DNA of 64,000 nt from Methylomicrobium sp. (GTDB lineage Bacteria > Pseudomonadota > Gammaproteobacteria > Methylococcales > Methylomonadaceae). The stretch lies in the NCBI GenBank assembly GCA_018333785.1, contig JAGXSU010000059.1, positions 38,430-102,429 of the forward strand, given 5' to 3'. The notes below the pieces were generated by a model. The model was not told the origin of the DNA. It saw only the letters and a list, made by a program, of their open reading frames with translations, and made no database searches. Shown here piece after piece: positions 1 to 8,325 of the stretch. Position 1 is the stretch's first letter; the number at the start of each line of letters is the position of its first letter. The translations under genes and the position numbers were made by a program.

Positions 1-183
1 GTTTGCTTTACAAATGCACATGAATTCATAAAGATCGAACCCCGCCAGTTCCGCCGCTTTTGCCAGCGTTACGCGCTCGTGTTGATATAGCCAAACAGCA
101 TAGGAGGTTCGGATTTCTTGCTTAATGTCGTTTTCAGTTTGAAATTCGACAAAGTCATTGGGAAGATCGATAGCGATTTGCAT
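1..183 (-). CDS. UPF0175 family antitoxin-like protein (partial, runs off left edge)
   Basis: The minus-strand frame opens with ATG at 183 and stays open to base 1, giving 61 codons that begin MQIAIDLPNDFVEFQ. A GAGAGG ribosome binding site precedes the start. The segment VWLYQHERVTLAKAAELAGF followed by EFM is the helix-turn-helix-like core typical of UPF0175 proteins, small DNA-binding antitoxin-like proteins usually paired with a PIN/DUF3368 toxin. The partner would lie off the left edge, so pairing is inference. The C-terminus is missing because of the window boundary, not a mutation. Confidence 0.72.
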   Translation of the reverse strand, partial: MQIAIDLPNDFVEFQTENDIKQEIRTSYAVWLYQHERVTLAKAAELAGFDLYEFMCICKAN

Positions 184-269
184 AATATGCCTCTCAATTT
201 TGTCAATAGAGACATAGACCGCAATTGTATCTATTGATATAGGTTTTGTCATAGGAGCTGCTTTAGTCG

Positions 270-1274
270 CTACAAAAGTATGATTATTTTTGTTTTAGGA
301 TAAACATATTGTTTAATTGAGCGTAGCATAGTATAGATTAAACGAAATTTAAGAAATAAAAGAACAGCAGGATCAATGTCAAGCAATTCGCAAACATTGA
401 ACTTGCAATGCATCAGGTTTATTAGAAGTTTATCGGTATTAAGCTTTTCCGAGCTTTTGATTGATCTTCTTAGTAAGCGACGTTGTTCACCTTTTAATGC
501 CCTATAGGTTTCTTCTTTTAAATGATTTGATTGCTTAATGAACTCTTGTATTTTTGAGGCGCTTTGCACTAAGCCCTCTACATTATGAAATGTTACATTA
601 GTGGTCATGATCGAATTTTCTCGTACTCGTCGCTTAAATAAAATATTGCTTAATGAAATTGCTTTCTGCGCACAGCAAAAAATTATTGGGGTAAGTCCTT
701 CGTCTTCATGTAAATAGCCTTCGTCAAAATACAGATTATTTTGGTCGATAATTTTTTTACTAAACAAATAAAGACATGGCGATGGCGAATAGGCATTGGC
801 TCTAACAAGTCTAGTAAATAGACCCGAGCCAGTTGTTGGTCTACAAATATCCGGTTTTTGGTAGAAGTTAAAATGCTTCTCAGCTCCTGGAATAGAAGAA
901 AAGGCTCTTCCAGAAAAAACAATTAAGTCAAGTTTTAATTTAAATATTGATCTTATGCAAATTGCTAAAGCATCAAGCTCCAATAGATCATCGCCATCAA
1001 AAAAGTAAATATAAGACCCAGCCGAATTTTTTAAGCCTAAATTTCTTGCCGCGCTCGGTCCAAGGTTTTGTTGAGATATGATTCTAATTCTATTGTCGGT
1101 ATTCGCATAATTCGCTGCAATTGATAAAGAATTATCAGTGGAGCCATCATTAATTATGATAAGTTCAAAATTATTAAATTCTTGGCCTAGTATCGACTCA
1201 ATTGCGTCTGATATATAATTATCAACATTATATATAGGCATAATTATTGATAATAAACAATTAGAATTAGCCAT
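270..1274 (-). CDS. Glycosyltransferase family 2 (GT-A fold)
   Basis: This 334-residue protein starts with the family-2 nucleotide-sugar fold: SIIMPIYNVDNYISDAIES at about residues 9-27, the NDGSTDNS nucleotide-binding motif at about 42-49, and the FDGDD metal-binding DxD variant near 92-96. It should transfer a sugar from an activated donor to a growing surface polysaccharide on the cytoplasmic face of the membrane. The C-terminal 100 residues are basic and not recognisable. It follows the WbsX-like gene by 5 bases, so the two are probably co-transcribed. The gene is markedly AT-rich. Donor and acceptor cannot be read from sequence. Confidence 0.88.
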   Translation of the reverse strand: MANSNCLLSIIMPIYNVDNYISDAIESILGQEFNNFELIIINDGSTDNSLSIAANYANTDNRIRIISQQNLGPSAARNLGLKNSAGSYIYFFDGDDLLELDALAICIRSIFKLKLDLIVFSGRAFSSIPGAEKHFNFYQKPDICRPTTGSGLFTRLVRANAYSPSPCLYLFSKKIIDQNNLYFDEGYLHEDEGLTPIIFCCAQKAISLSNILFKRRVRENSIMTTNVTFHNVEGLVQSASKIQEFIKQSNHLKEETYRALKGEQRRLLRRSIKSSEKLNTDKLLINLMHCKFNVCELLDIDPAVLLFLKFRLIYTMLRSIKQYVYPKTKIIILL

Positions 1275-1279
1275 TGTTT

Positions 1280-2383
1280 TTATCTGAAATTTTCTAATTC
1301 GGCCTGAAATACTTCAAGGTATTTTTTGCCGAAGCGCAAGTCAGGCTCAATATAATTACCTTCTGCCCATTCGTTCCATGACTTTATAAATATAAATCTT
1401 CGACTGTCGGGTAGGTTTTTTGCTCTCATCAAGGCCTTTCTTAAATGACTTTTAAAAAGTTCAGGAGTTGATGCAAATAGAACTCTACCATTTATGCCAC
1501 TACGAGGGGTATTATCCCAATTAGGAATAACACAGGGTAATGAGTCTATCCCTTCGACTTGATAAAAAGGCATTTCATCTAAAGATTTCTTATAATCATA
1601 AATGGAGGGATAATTTAATAACTTATAATATTCATTAAGTATTTTTCTTAAAGGCTTTTTCCAGCCGACTTTTTCCGTTTTTAATGGAGGAAGTTTTACA
1701 TTATAAATCGCGTCGAATCCAGCTGATTTCGGTTCCCAAATATTTGATCCGTCGTGCTGAGCAACAAGATATAGTCCTGGCAACCCATTTTTTAACGCTA
1801 ATTCTCTCCAATAATCGGTCACCCTTAGTGAATCAGGCAGTTCTCTTGGTTGGAAAATCACGAATAATGGCTTACCGTCAGCTTTTACATATCGATGATC
1901 TTGGAATGAGCGTAGCAGATATTCAAAATGACGTTTGTGGTCGCCCATCCCTGGATAAGTTTGTTCAATCAACGTTCTATTGGGTGCACCATGCCAAATA
2001 CCCGACCAAGTTTGATTTGCCCAACAAAGGCAGAATGGAAAATCGGGCTCACCCGATTCGAGAACTTCATTGAATGGGCGTTCGAGTATACGTTTTCCAG
2101 CAAACCAATAGTGGTAATAACAAAACGCTTCTATACCATATTCTTTTGCTAATTCCGCCTGTGCTAATCGCGCTTCGGGCAAACGAAGATCATAAAATCC
2201 TAAATCACCGGGTACGTTTGGTTGATAATGCCTAGGAAATAATGGTTTAGCCTTAGCTGTATTAGTCCATTCGGTAAAGCCTTTGCCCCACCATACGTCA
2301 TTTTCAGGAATAGGGTGAAACTGAGGCAGATATAAAGCAATTGCGCGTATCCTTTTATTTAGATCTGCAGAGGGATTGGTCAT
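1280..2383 (-). CDS. WbsX-like / glycoside hydrolase 99-like protein
   Basis: The protein carries the hallmarks of the WbsX (GH99-like) family of O-antigen and capsule clusters: an early AIALYLPQFHPIPENDVWWG, then GFTEWTN, a YGIEAFCYYHYWF segment, CWANQTW, and a C-terminal IKSWNEWAEGNYIEPD. Those conserved acidic and aromatic residues match the (beta/alpha)8 fold of GH99. Members occur in polysaccharide loci and are often called glycosyltransferases, but the reaction is not established. The frame also has a TTG at 2407; the ATG at 2383 is preferred although neither has a good ribosome binding site. It sits between two GT2 genes in the AT-rich locus. Confidence 0.83.
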   Translation of the reverse strand: MTNPSADLNKRIRAIALYLPQFHPIPENDVWWGKGFTEWTNTAKAKPLFPRHYQPNVPGDLGFYDLRLPEARLAQAELAKEYGIEAFCYYHYWFAGKRILERPFNEVLESGEPDFPFCLCWANQTWSGIWHGAPNRTLIEQTYPGMGDHKRHFEYLLRSFQDHRYVKADGKPLFVIFQPRELPDSLRVTDYWRELALKNGLPGLYLVAQHDGSNIWEPKSAGFDAIYNVKLPPLKTEKVGWKKPLRKILNEYYKLLNYPSIYDYKKSLDEMPFYQVEGIDSLPCVIPNWDNTPRSGINGRVLFASTPELFKSHLRKALMRAKNLPDSRRFIFIKSWNEWAEGNYIEPDLRFGKKYLEVFQAELENFR

Positions 2384-2416
2384 ATGTTTTTGATATTTAA
2401 ACGTCAAGCGTATTAT

Positions 2417-3271
2417 CTAAAGTATTTTTTCTAAAATCCATATAGCTCTTGTGTGTAAATTTTTTTTTGAAATATAGTATTTTTCTAGCTCTTTAATTTT
2501 ATATTTCAATAATATTCTAACTGTTATGTTTTTATTAAAGTTATTATGTTGTTTTACAATTGCTTGTTTAAATCCCATGTACATGGCTTCTTTATTTTTA
2601 CAAAGACTATCGCTAGTTTTACGGTAAATAGCGAGGGCTTCCGGAACTACCTTGGTCTCTGGTGCTAAGGCAAATATTCTCATCCAACAATCCCAATCTT
2701 CATGATTAGGTAACGACTGATCGAATCTAATATTGAATTCACTAAAAAAACGGGCGTCAAATAAAAAGCAATGGACTGGAATGCTAAGCCTTGTCTCCCA
2801 CCTCAAGGCAACATCATATAGAGCATTTCTCATTACCAACCTTGAAGGAGAACGCTGAATTTGTAAAGGTGTTTGGCAAATATCTTCGTCCAGACCCATT
2901 AAATAATCTGAATAGCAAAGACAGAGGCTATTTGTAGATAAAAGCGCTCTTAATTGAAGTGAAAACTTGTCTTCTCTGATTTTATCATCAGCATCTAAAA
3001 ATTGTATGTAATCTCCAAATGCGACATCTAATCCAGCATTTCTAGCACCGGACAGACCTTTGTTTTTTTGATTGATTACCTTGATTCTGTTATCGGTTTT
3101 TGATAGTTCTGTTGCGACTTGTGCTGTATTATCGGTTGAGCCATCATTGACAATAATACATTCCCATTTTTCATATGTTTGGTTTTTTATGCTATGAATA
3201 GCGTCGGTTAGATATCTTGCTTGATTATAACAGGGGACAATCACGGTAATTAGCGGTGCATTATTTGTCAT
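2417..3271 (-). CDS. Glycosyltransferase family 2
   Basis: A 284-residue GT-A glycosyltransferase. TVIVPCYNQARYLTDAIHSI lies at about residues 9-28, VNDGSTDNTAQ at about 41-51, GLSGARNAGLD at about 73-83, and FLDADDKI supplies the DxD metal site near 91-98. The late NHEDWDCWMRI matches the acceptor-side ED motif of the family. It probably adds one sugar during O-antigen or capsule repeat assembly. It is transcribed with its neighbours on the minus strand; the linkage made is unknown. Confidence 0.9.
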   Translation of the reverse strand: MTNNAPLITVIVPCYNQARYLTDAIHSIKNQTYEKWECIIVNDGSTDNTAQVATELSKTDNRIKVINQKNKGLSGARNAGLDVAFGDYIQFLDADDKIREDKFSLQLRALLSTNSLCLCYSDYLMGLDEDICQTPLQIQRSPSRLVMRNALYDVALRWETRLSIPVHCFLFDARFFSEFNIRFDQSLPNHEDWDCWMRIFALAPETKVVPEALAIYRKTSDSLCKNKEAMYMGFKQAIVKQHNNFNKNITVRILLKYKIKELEKYYISKKNLHTRAIWILEKIL

Positions 3272-3324
3272 AATTTTTATGACTGAGCAGTGTTAATAAT
3301 AAATACTTTTAAGAGGTTTGTGAA

Positions 3325-4797
3325 TTAGTACTTATAGGTATTTGATCGGTCTTCGGCCCAGTACCTTATTGCTTTTAACATTCGCCTAGGGTACGGAAGG
3401 CAATAAATAATTCTTCTCATTAAACTACCTGATCCATACCTTAATCTTCTAGGGGTGATTAAATTTATGTATTCGTGCATGTTAGCTATGTATTGCAAAT
3501 CAATTTTTATTTTTGGAAAAAATTTTTCATATATTTCGTTGTGATTTTGCGATGTATCGTTCAAGTAGATGGATATGTCATTAATGTTTCTGAAAGATTC
3601 ATAATCTTCGCAGTTTTCATTAGTTAAATACATCTGATCATAAAAGAGATATGAGGCAAAATCGGACCAGTTCTTTAGTTTGGTTTCTAAATCAACCTTA
3701 TCGAGCCAGTTTGATATTACATTTTGATCATTATGGTTATATTCGTACACAATGTTTTTATTTGATAAAAGTGATTTCCCTAGCTGTAGTACCGCTTTAT
3801 CTAGGACTAAAGATTCAAATAACGAGCTCGAATTAACTCCTACAACATAATCTGCCAAGTTTAAGCATGATTTTAATGATAAAGAATTGGTCCAAATGCC
3901 TTGTTTTTTTATAATTCTTTCGTAAGCGTCTGTTTTATCGTGATTGCATGGGTGTTGTTTTGCTATTATGTAGATGTCATTTCTTGCTTTTAACTGTTCG
4001 CATAGCCATTTTAAAGCGTCAATATTTTTTTTAAAGAATGGCGAAAAATAAAAGTTAGAGGTATCTTCATCTAACTGATTAAAAAATAGAATTACTTTTT
4101 TGTTTTTTGGTATTGAAATGTATTTATTATTGGATGATGGTTGAGGATGCCATGTAAAGCTGCAATCTTTATATAGTTTCTTGTAAGATAAGTAAAGGCT
4201 ATGCGATCTTTTTTGAGTTTGTGCATCGGGCCATTCCCAATTCGTTTTATTTGCGATTGGGTGGCTTCCATTGAATCCACCATTAAATCCTAACTTGCTT
4301 AGCTGCATTGTATCAGGTAAAGGACCACGTTCAATAAACACGACAGGACATGATATTTTATTGCATATATTTTTTAATATTATCTGTGTCGGTAATTCAC
4401 CATTCCATATAATGCATGATTTTGGTTTTAATGAGGTTATTAATTCTATATATAAATTATGTATATATCTTGCACCGCTTTTTCTTAGTTCAATACTTCC
4501 TTTCCCAAACCACTTTTCTTCTATTTCTAGGAGTTCGGCAATGTTGTCAACGTCTTCCTCGGGAAAGGATGTGTATATGTTTGTGTATGAAGATAATATG
4601 GGTGGCATATACAAATAAGGCATGCATAAATTATTTTCAGCCTCTTTATTTGTTGAAGTACCCATTAATAAAAATTCTAAGTTTAATTTAAGAAGGCTTT
4701 CTCTCGTTCTATTCCAGAAATGAATTTCTGTTTTAGATAATGATGTTGATGCATATACTAATAATTTTTGAGTATTTTCTTCAAATTTATAAAGCAT
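3325..4797 (-). CDS. Capsule/surface polysaccharide biosynthesis protein (Capsule_synth-like)
   Basis: A 490-residue protein with no N-terminal signal. The middle and C-terminal part has features of the capsule polysaccharide synthesis (KpsS/LipB-like, GT-B type) family: IIAKQHPCNHDKTDAYE near residues 280-295, and the nucleotide-sugar-binding-like loop ADYVVGVNSSSLFESLVLDK near 311-330. The N-terminal third contains a CIIWNGELPTQIILK segment that resembles the acceptor lobe of related proteins. It most likely transfers or modifies a sugar on a capsule or O-antigen chain. The gene is strongly AT-rich and flanked by GT2 and wzt genes. Exact activity is not recognisable. Confidence 0.65.
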   Translation of the reverse strand: MLYKFEENTQKLLVYASTSLSKTEIHFWNRTRESLLKLNLEFLLMGTSTNKEAENNLCMPYLYMPPILSSYTNIYTSFPEEDVDNIAELLEIEEKWFGKGSIELRKSGARYIHNLYIELITSLKPKSCIIWNGELPTQIILKNICNKISCPVVFIERGPLPDTMQLSKLGFNGGFNGSHPIANKTNWEWPDAQTQKRSHSLYLSYKKLYKDCSFTWHPQPSSNNKYISIPKNKKVILFFNQLDEDTSNFYFSPFFKKNIDALKWLCEQLKARNDIYIIAKQHPCNHDKTDAYERIIKKQGIWTNSLSLKSCLNLADYVVGVNSSSLFESLVLDKAVLQLGKSLLSNKNIVYEYNHNDQNVISNWLDKVDLETKLKNWSDFASYLFYDQMYLTNENCEDYESFRNINDISIYLNDTSQNHNEIYEKFFPKIKIDLQYIANMHEYINLITPRRLRYGSGSLMRRIIYCLPYPRRMLKAIRYWAEDRSNTYKY

Positions 4798-4896
4798 TTT
4801 CTATATTTTCATTTTAATGGTATAAAAATCGTTATCATAGACCTTCATAAGCCTGGATGAAATAGATTGTGTTATAATTTATTGTTTGCCTGTGGT

Positions 4897-6144
4897 TTAT
4901 TTTTCACGATGACTGTTTGTTGAATATTTTTTATTAACGCTGGTAACCTTCCAATGTGATGTTAATTGCTGTGTAGCACAGCCAATTTGATTTCCTTTTA
5001 TAGTGATAATACCTGCAAATCTTATCCAATCATAATGTTTATTATATTTTTTTGATATTAATATAAGACCAATGTTGTAGGCGCCTGGATTTATATTAAT
5101 ATTTTCAATTACTATATCAACATTTATGAATTTTTCGTCTTTTACTAGTATTTTTGCTTCATTTAAATGGCTATTACATTCGGCAACCACCTCTCCATCA
5201 GCTTTTCTGAATTCAACTATTAATACCAAATCGTCTATTGTCCTTCCGATTAATTTCAAATTTATATGTATTAACTTTCCGTAGGTGAACTCCTTTGTTT
5301 TGTTGTTAAACTCATCTAAATACTCAAACGATGTTATTTCGGCTTCTTGTGTTCCGGTTCGAATATCATCAGTGTTTTTCGTCAAATATATTTTGTCATA
5401 TTCGATAGATGCGATAGTTGGATTTCCGTAATATTTCACCTGCCCCTGATCAAGTAATAAAGATTGATCGGATATTCGAGTTATTTGTTGCATAGAGTGT
5501 GAGACAAATAATACAGCTGATTTAGGTAACAAATTTGCAATAGCGTTATAGCATTTTGTACGAAAACCTACGTCACCGACTGCAAGTACCTCATCCAAAA
5601 TCAAAACATCCGGCTCCATCTGCACCGCAATCGCAAACCCTAATCTCACATACATCCCGCTCGAATAATGCTTGACCGGCATATCGATAAACTCTTCCAA
5701 CTCAGCAAACGCAACAATTTCATCGAATTTCTTGTCGATCTCGCGTTTGCTCATGCCGAGAATCGCACCGTTGACATAGATATTTTCCCGCCCTGTTAGC
5801 ATCGGGTGAAATCCGGCGCCGACTTCGATCAGAGCACCAACTTTACCTTTAATCGTGATTTTGCCTTTGTCCGGCAGAATGATGCCGTTGAGCATTTTTA
5901 ATAAGGTGCTCTTCCCTGCTCCATTACGACCAATAATACCCAGACATTCGCCGCGTTTGACTTCAAACGACACATCGTCAACCGCCCAAAATTCATCCCC
6001 CCGTAACTTGTCCGAGGTGTTTGGCAAATGCAGCAGGTCGCGACTGATGTCTTCGATGCCATAAAGCATAGACCGTTTCAGTGAGCGGCAGAATTTTTTG
6101 CTGACGTTTTCGACTTTGATTAAGACGTCGTCTGAGTTTGACAT
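4897..6144 (-). CDS. wzt: Polysaccharide ABC exporter, ATP-binding subunit with C-terminal Wzt-type domain
   Basis: ATPase of an O-antigen/capsule exporter that works with the Wzm permease at 7199-8050. The first 245 residues form the nucleotide-binding domain: Walker A GIIGRNGAGKST near residue 69-80, Q-loop region, signature KHYSSGMYVRLGFA, Walker B VLILDEVLAVGD and switch histidine FVSHS. Residues 260-400 form an immunoglobulin-like Wzt C-terminal domain, which in the family recognises the chain terminus of the exported polysaccharide. Start is ATG 6144. The 5' half has balanced composition while the C-terminal half is AT-rich, suggesting a mosaic gene. Bases 5984-6144 are duplicated at 6997-7157. 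Confidence 0.93.
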   Translation of the reverse strand: MSNSDDVLIKVENVSKKFCRSLKRSMLYGIEDISRDLLHLPNTSDKLRGDEFWAVDDVSFEVKRGECLGIIGRNGAGKSTLLKMLNGIILPDKGKITIKGKVGALIEVGAGFHPMLTGRENIYVNGAILGMSKREIDKKFDEIVAFAELEEFIDMPVKHYSSGMYVRLGFAIAVQMEPDVLILDEVLAVGDVGFRTKCYNAIANLLPKSAVLFVSHSMQQITRISDQSLLLDQGQVKYYGNPTIASIEYDKIYLTKNTDDIRTGTQEAEITSFEYLDEFNNKTKEFTYGKLIHINLKLIGRTIDDLVLIVEFRKADGEVVAECNSHLNEAKILVKDEKFINVDIVIENININPGAYNIGLILISKKYNKHYDWIRFAGIITIKGNQIGCATQQLTSHWKVTSVNKKYSTNSHREK

Positions 6145-6156
6145 GGGAGTATCGTG

Positions 6157-6566
6157 TTATGGATTCGCCGTTTGAAATATATTTACAGCGAGGCTGTTAG
6201 CCGCTTCTTTCAAACGATTATCATTGGTCCAAAATTCCGTGCAGCCATTTTCTATCGCTGTGGCTAAGTGAAGCGCATCGGGTGTTTTAATTTTATGCTT
6301 GACTCTCAAGTTTAACGCTCTGGCAATTAAAGTGCATTGATGGTTAACCATCGTTGGTCAGCCAAAAATAGCTCATAATCTTCAACTAGTATTTGATTAC
6401 CTTCAATCAACGGCTTTACAAGGCATCCAAGGCGGACTAAAGATGATATGCATAAAATAGCATCTAGGTTATTTGCAAGGTGTTGTCGAATAAGACCGCT
6501 GAAAGGCTGTGCATCTTCCAGCAAATAAATGACACAACACATGTCAATATAAATTAGTCGGAGCAT
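6157..6566 (-). pseudogene. PIN-domain (VapC-like) toxin, frameshifted
   Basis: Two overlapping minus-strand frames together make one PIN domain. The first (6566 to 6327) begins MLRLIYIDMCCVIYLLE with the first catalytic Asp at residue 8 and ends WLTINAL at a stop. The second (from 6351 down to 6157) continues with LNLRVKHKIKTPDALHLATA and WTNDNRL, which carry the C-terminal acidic residues. The join near 6330-6350 needs a one-base shift. The position that is usually Glu in the SxLxRLE motif reads RLG here, so one metal ligand also appears lost. The first frame overlaps the antitoxin stop codon by one base (TGATG), as in intact toxin-antitoxin pairs. Confidence 0.75.
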
Positions 6567-6838
6567 CAGTCGTTATTCCATTCATCCCGAATAGCAAAAA
6601 TGCGTCGTTGTACTTCTTCTAGGTTAGCTCTTGGACGGTGCTGGAAACGAGGAGATGCCAAAAGTCTTAGTGTGCGAGACACACTTCCTTTAGTTTCGGT
6701 TAACGTTGCATCGGATTCTTCGTTCGCATCACTTTCCAATAGCGTAAGCAGCGCCTTACCTTCTAACTTGAACATGATCGGCTCTAAGGCTTGGATATGT
6801 CCAGTTGGGTCAATCTCAACGTGTATGGTTTTTAGCAT
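6566..6838 (-). CDS. Putative antitoxin partner of the PIN toxin remnant
   Basis: A 90-residue protein beginning MLKTIHVEIDPTGHIQ. The frame could start 7 codons earlier at 6859, but ATG 6838 is preceded by AGGAAC at ribosome-binding distance. It ends with a one-base TGATG overlap onto the PIN toxin start, the usual layout of type II toxin-antitoxin pairs. The N-terminal part has beta-strand-like alternation; the C-terminal ANLEEVQRRIFAIRDEW helix could be the toxin-wrapping segment. I do not recognise a named antitoxin family, so the assignment rests on position. Since the toxin looks dead, this gene may be a relic or may protect against a related toxin elsewhere. Confidence 0.55.
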   Translation of the reverse strand: MLKTIHVEIDPTGHIQALEPIMFKLEGKALLTLLESDANEESDATLTETKGSVSRTLRLLASPRFQHRPRANLEEVQRRIFAIRDEWNND

Positions 6839-6900
6839 GGCTTTGTTCCTAAATAGCAATCAAGGATAGTAGCATTGACATAGATATACACGCGCATGGC

Positions 6901-6978
6901 CTACATCAGGTTACAGCCCACGCAAACTCCAATCAACGCTGCATCTTTGCCTTTGTACAGCAGGATGTTGGCATGAAC
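6901..6978 (-). pseudogene. Unidentified 3' coding fragment next to the wzt duplication
   Basis: A 25-codon open stretch ends at TAG (6901-6903) and reads VHANILLYKGKDAALIGVC followed by VGCNLM. It has coding-like residue composition but no start, and upstream it runs into the truncated wzt copy in another frame. It may be the tail of a gene brought in with the toxin-antitoxin module. I cannot name the family. Confidence 0.25.
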
Positions 6979-7157
6979 TTTTTGTTTTTATTAATAGCCC
7001 AAAATTCATCTCTGCGTAATTTGTCCGAGGTGTTCGGCAAATGCACAAGGTCGCGACTGATGTCTTCGATGCCATAAAGCATAGACCGTTTCAGCGAGCG
7101 GCAGAATTTTTTCAAGACATTATTGGCTTTGATTAAAACTTCGTATGAATTTGACAC
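6933..7157 (-). pseudogene. Truncated duplicate of the wzt 5' end
   Basis: Bases 6997-7157 repeat bases 5984-6144 (the first 161 bases of wzt) in the same orientation with a constant offset of 1013 and no indel, but with scattered substitutions. The start codon is GTG instead of ATG, and the reading frame soon leaves the homology at INKNKK and ends at 6933. The Walker A motif is not included, so any product would lack ATPase function. It sits directly downstream of wzm, where the intact wzt would normally begin. It is best read as a scar of recombination that placed the toxin-antitoxin module between wzm and wzt. Confidence 0.85.
6997..7157 (-). repeat. Direct repeat copy 2 (of wzt bases 5984-6144)
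   Basis: 161-bp imperfect direct repeat, partner at 5984-6144. The divergence between the copies indicates either an old duplication or that one copy came from a related strain's exporter gene. Confidence 0.88.
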
Positions 7158-7198
7158 CCGTTAAACCCAGAATTCGACATCAAAATTATATCTTTTAT

Positions 7199-8050
7199 TC
7201 AAGCCCGCTCGGCAATTCTGGGCAGGGTAATGTAAAAAACCCGCCAGCCCAATAAAAAAACCATTATGGCTATTCCCGCTGCAACCGGCAATGCTGTCAT
7301 TTGACTTAACGTTTGGCCGACCAGTAATTCCTGAGTAGCAATGACCAGAGGACTGAACGGATTTAACGTATTAGCCCATACAAAGGGTTCTCTGATCGGG
7401 GGCGGATAGAGAATCGGTGCTAAAAACATACCGAACGTCAAGATCATACTGATTGCATTACCCGCATCACGAAACACCAAGTTGAGTATGGCCATGAAAA
7501 AACCGATACCGAGCGCCATCATAATGACCAAAATCAATATGAGGGGAATAGCCAAAGCATGCATTGAAGGCAAATAACCGTACCAGATAAATACGGCAGC
7601 AATCGGTACCAAGCGTATCAAAAAATCGATACCCGCCTGCCCTACTGAAGCAAACACCAGGGCTTCTTTTGTAAAATTGATTTTTGTCACCAATGATCCG
7701 GCATTGATCAGGCTGTTGGTGCTGCCCACCAAACAACTTGAAAATAGTTGCCAAACGGATAAGCTCCATAATGCGTGCAAGACATAAGGCAAACTGGTTT
7801 CACCCATGTCAAAGACCCTGTGTTTAGCCAAAAAGGTAAATAGGGTTACTGTGACAATTTGCGGAAGAACGGCCCAGACATAACCCAAAATGGATTGCCG
7901 GTAGCGGACAGCAAAATCTCTTTTCATCAACCTCAGGATGAGCTCCCTGCTTTGCCAGACAGATTTAACCATGATCACCCAGACTAAAAGACCGGACTGA
8001 CGGCGAGCATTGGGTGTATAGACGGTGATAATTTCGTGTTGTTTTTCCAT
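7199..8050 (-). CDS. wzm: Polysaccharide ABC exporter, permease subunit
   Basis: A 283-residue ABC-2 type membrane protein with about six hydrophobic segments. The family motif appears in the N-terminal cytoplasmic region as LILRLMKRDFAVRYRQSILG, followed by the first transmembrane helix YVWAVLPQIVTVTLFTFLA. It forms the channel that moves undecaprenyl-linked O-antigen or capsule across the inner membrane together with the Wzt ATPase. In most genomes wzt follows wzm directly; here about 1 kb of inserted and duplicated DNA separates them. It is the first gene of the minus-strand polysaccharide unit, and the 275-base gap to bioA should hold divergent promoters. Confidence 0.9.
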   Translation of the reverse strand: MEKQHEIITVYTPNARRQSGLLVWVIMVKSVWQSRELILRLMKRDFAVRYRQSILGYVWAVLPQIVTVTLFTFLAKHRVFDMGETSLPYVLHALWSLSVWQLFSSCLVGSTNSLINAGSLVTKINFTKEALVFASVGQAGIDFLIRLVPIAAVFIWYGYLPSMHALAIPLILILVIMMALGIGFFMAILNLVFRDAGNAISMILTFGMFLAPILYPPPIREPFVWANTLNPFSPLVIATQELLVGQTLSQMTALPVAAGIAIMVFLLGWRVFYITLPRIAERA

Positions 8051-8325
8051 TAAAGGGGATGTTCGTATATCAATTCAGTTTCTTGTTAGGTTGCCAACAG
8101 AATACAACTCAAACCTAAACCGTTTACATAAATTCAAAGTGCCATGAGTATAGTGCGAGTCTTCTATTTCGCCTATGCTAAAACCATCCTGTAAACCGGG
8201 AACAATTAATTAACTGATCCTTTGTACGGCTGGACACTCACTTTCCCGTTGATTAGCGGTAAGATGATTACCTCACTCAACATGGTTGATCTTTAAGCGT
8301 GCTTTCAACTGATTTCGCATAACGC

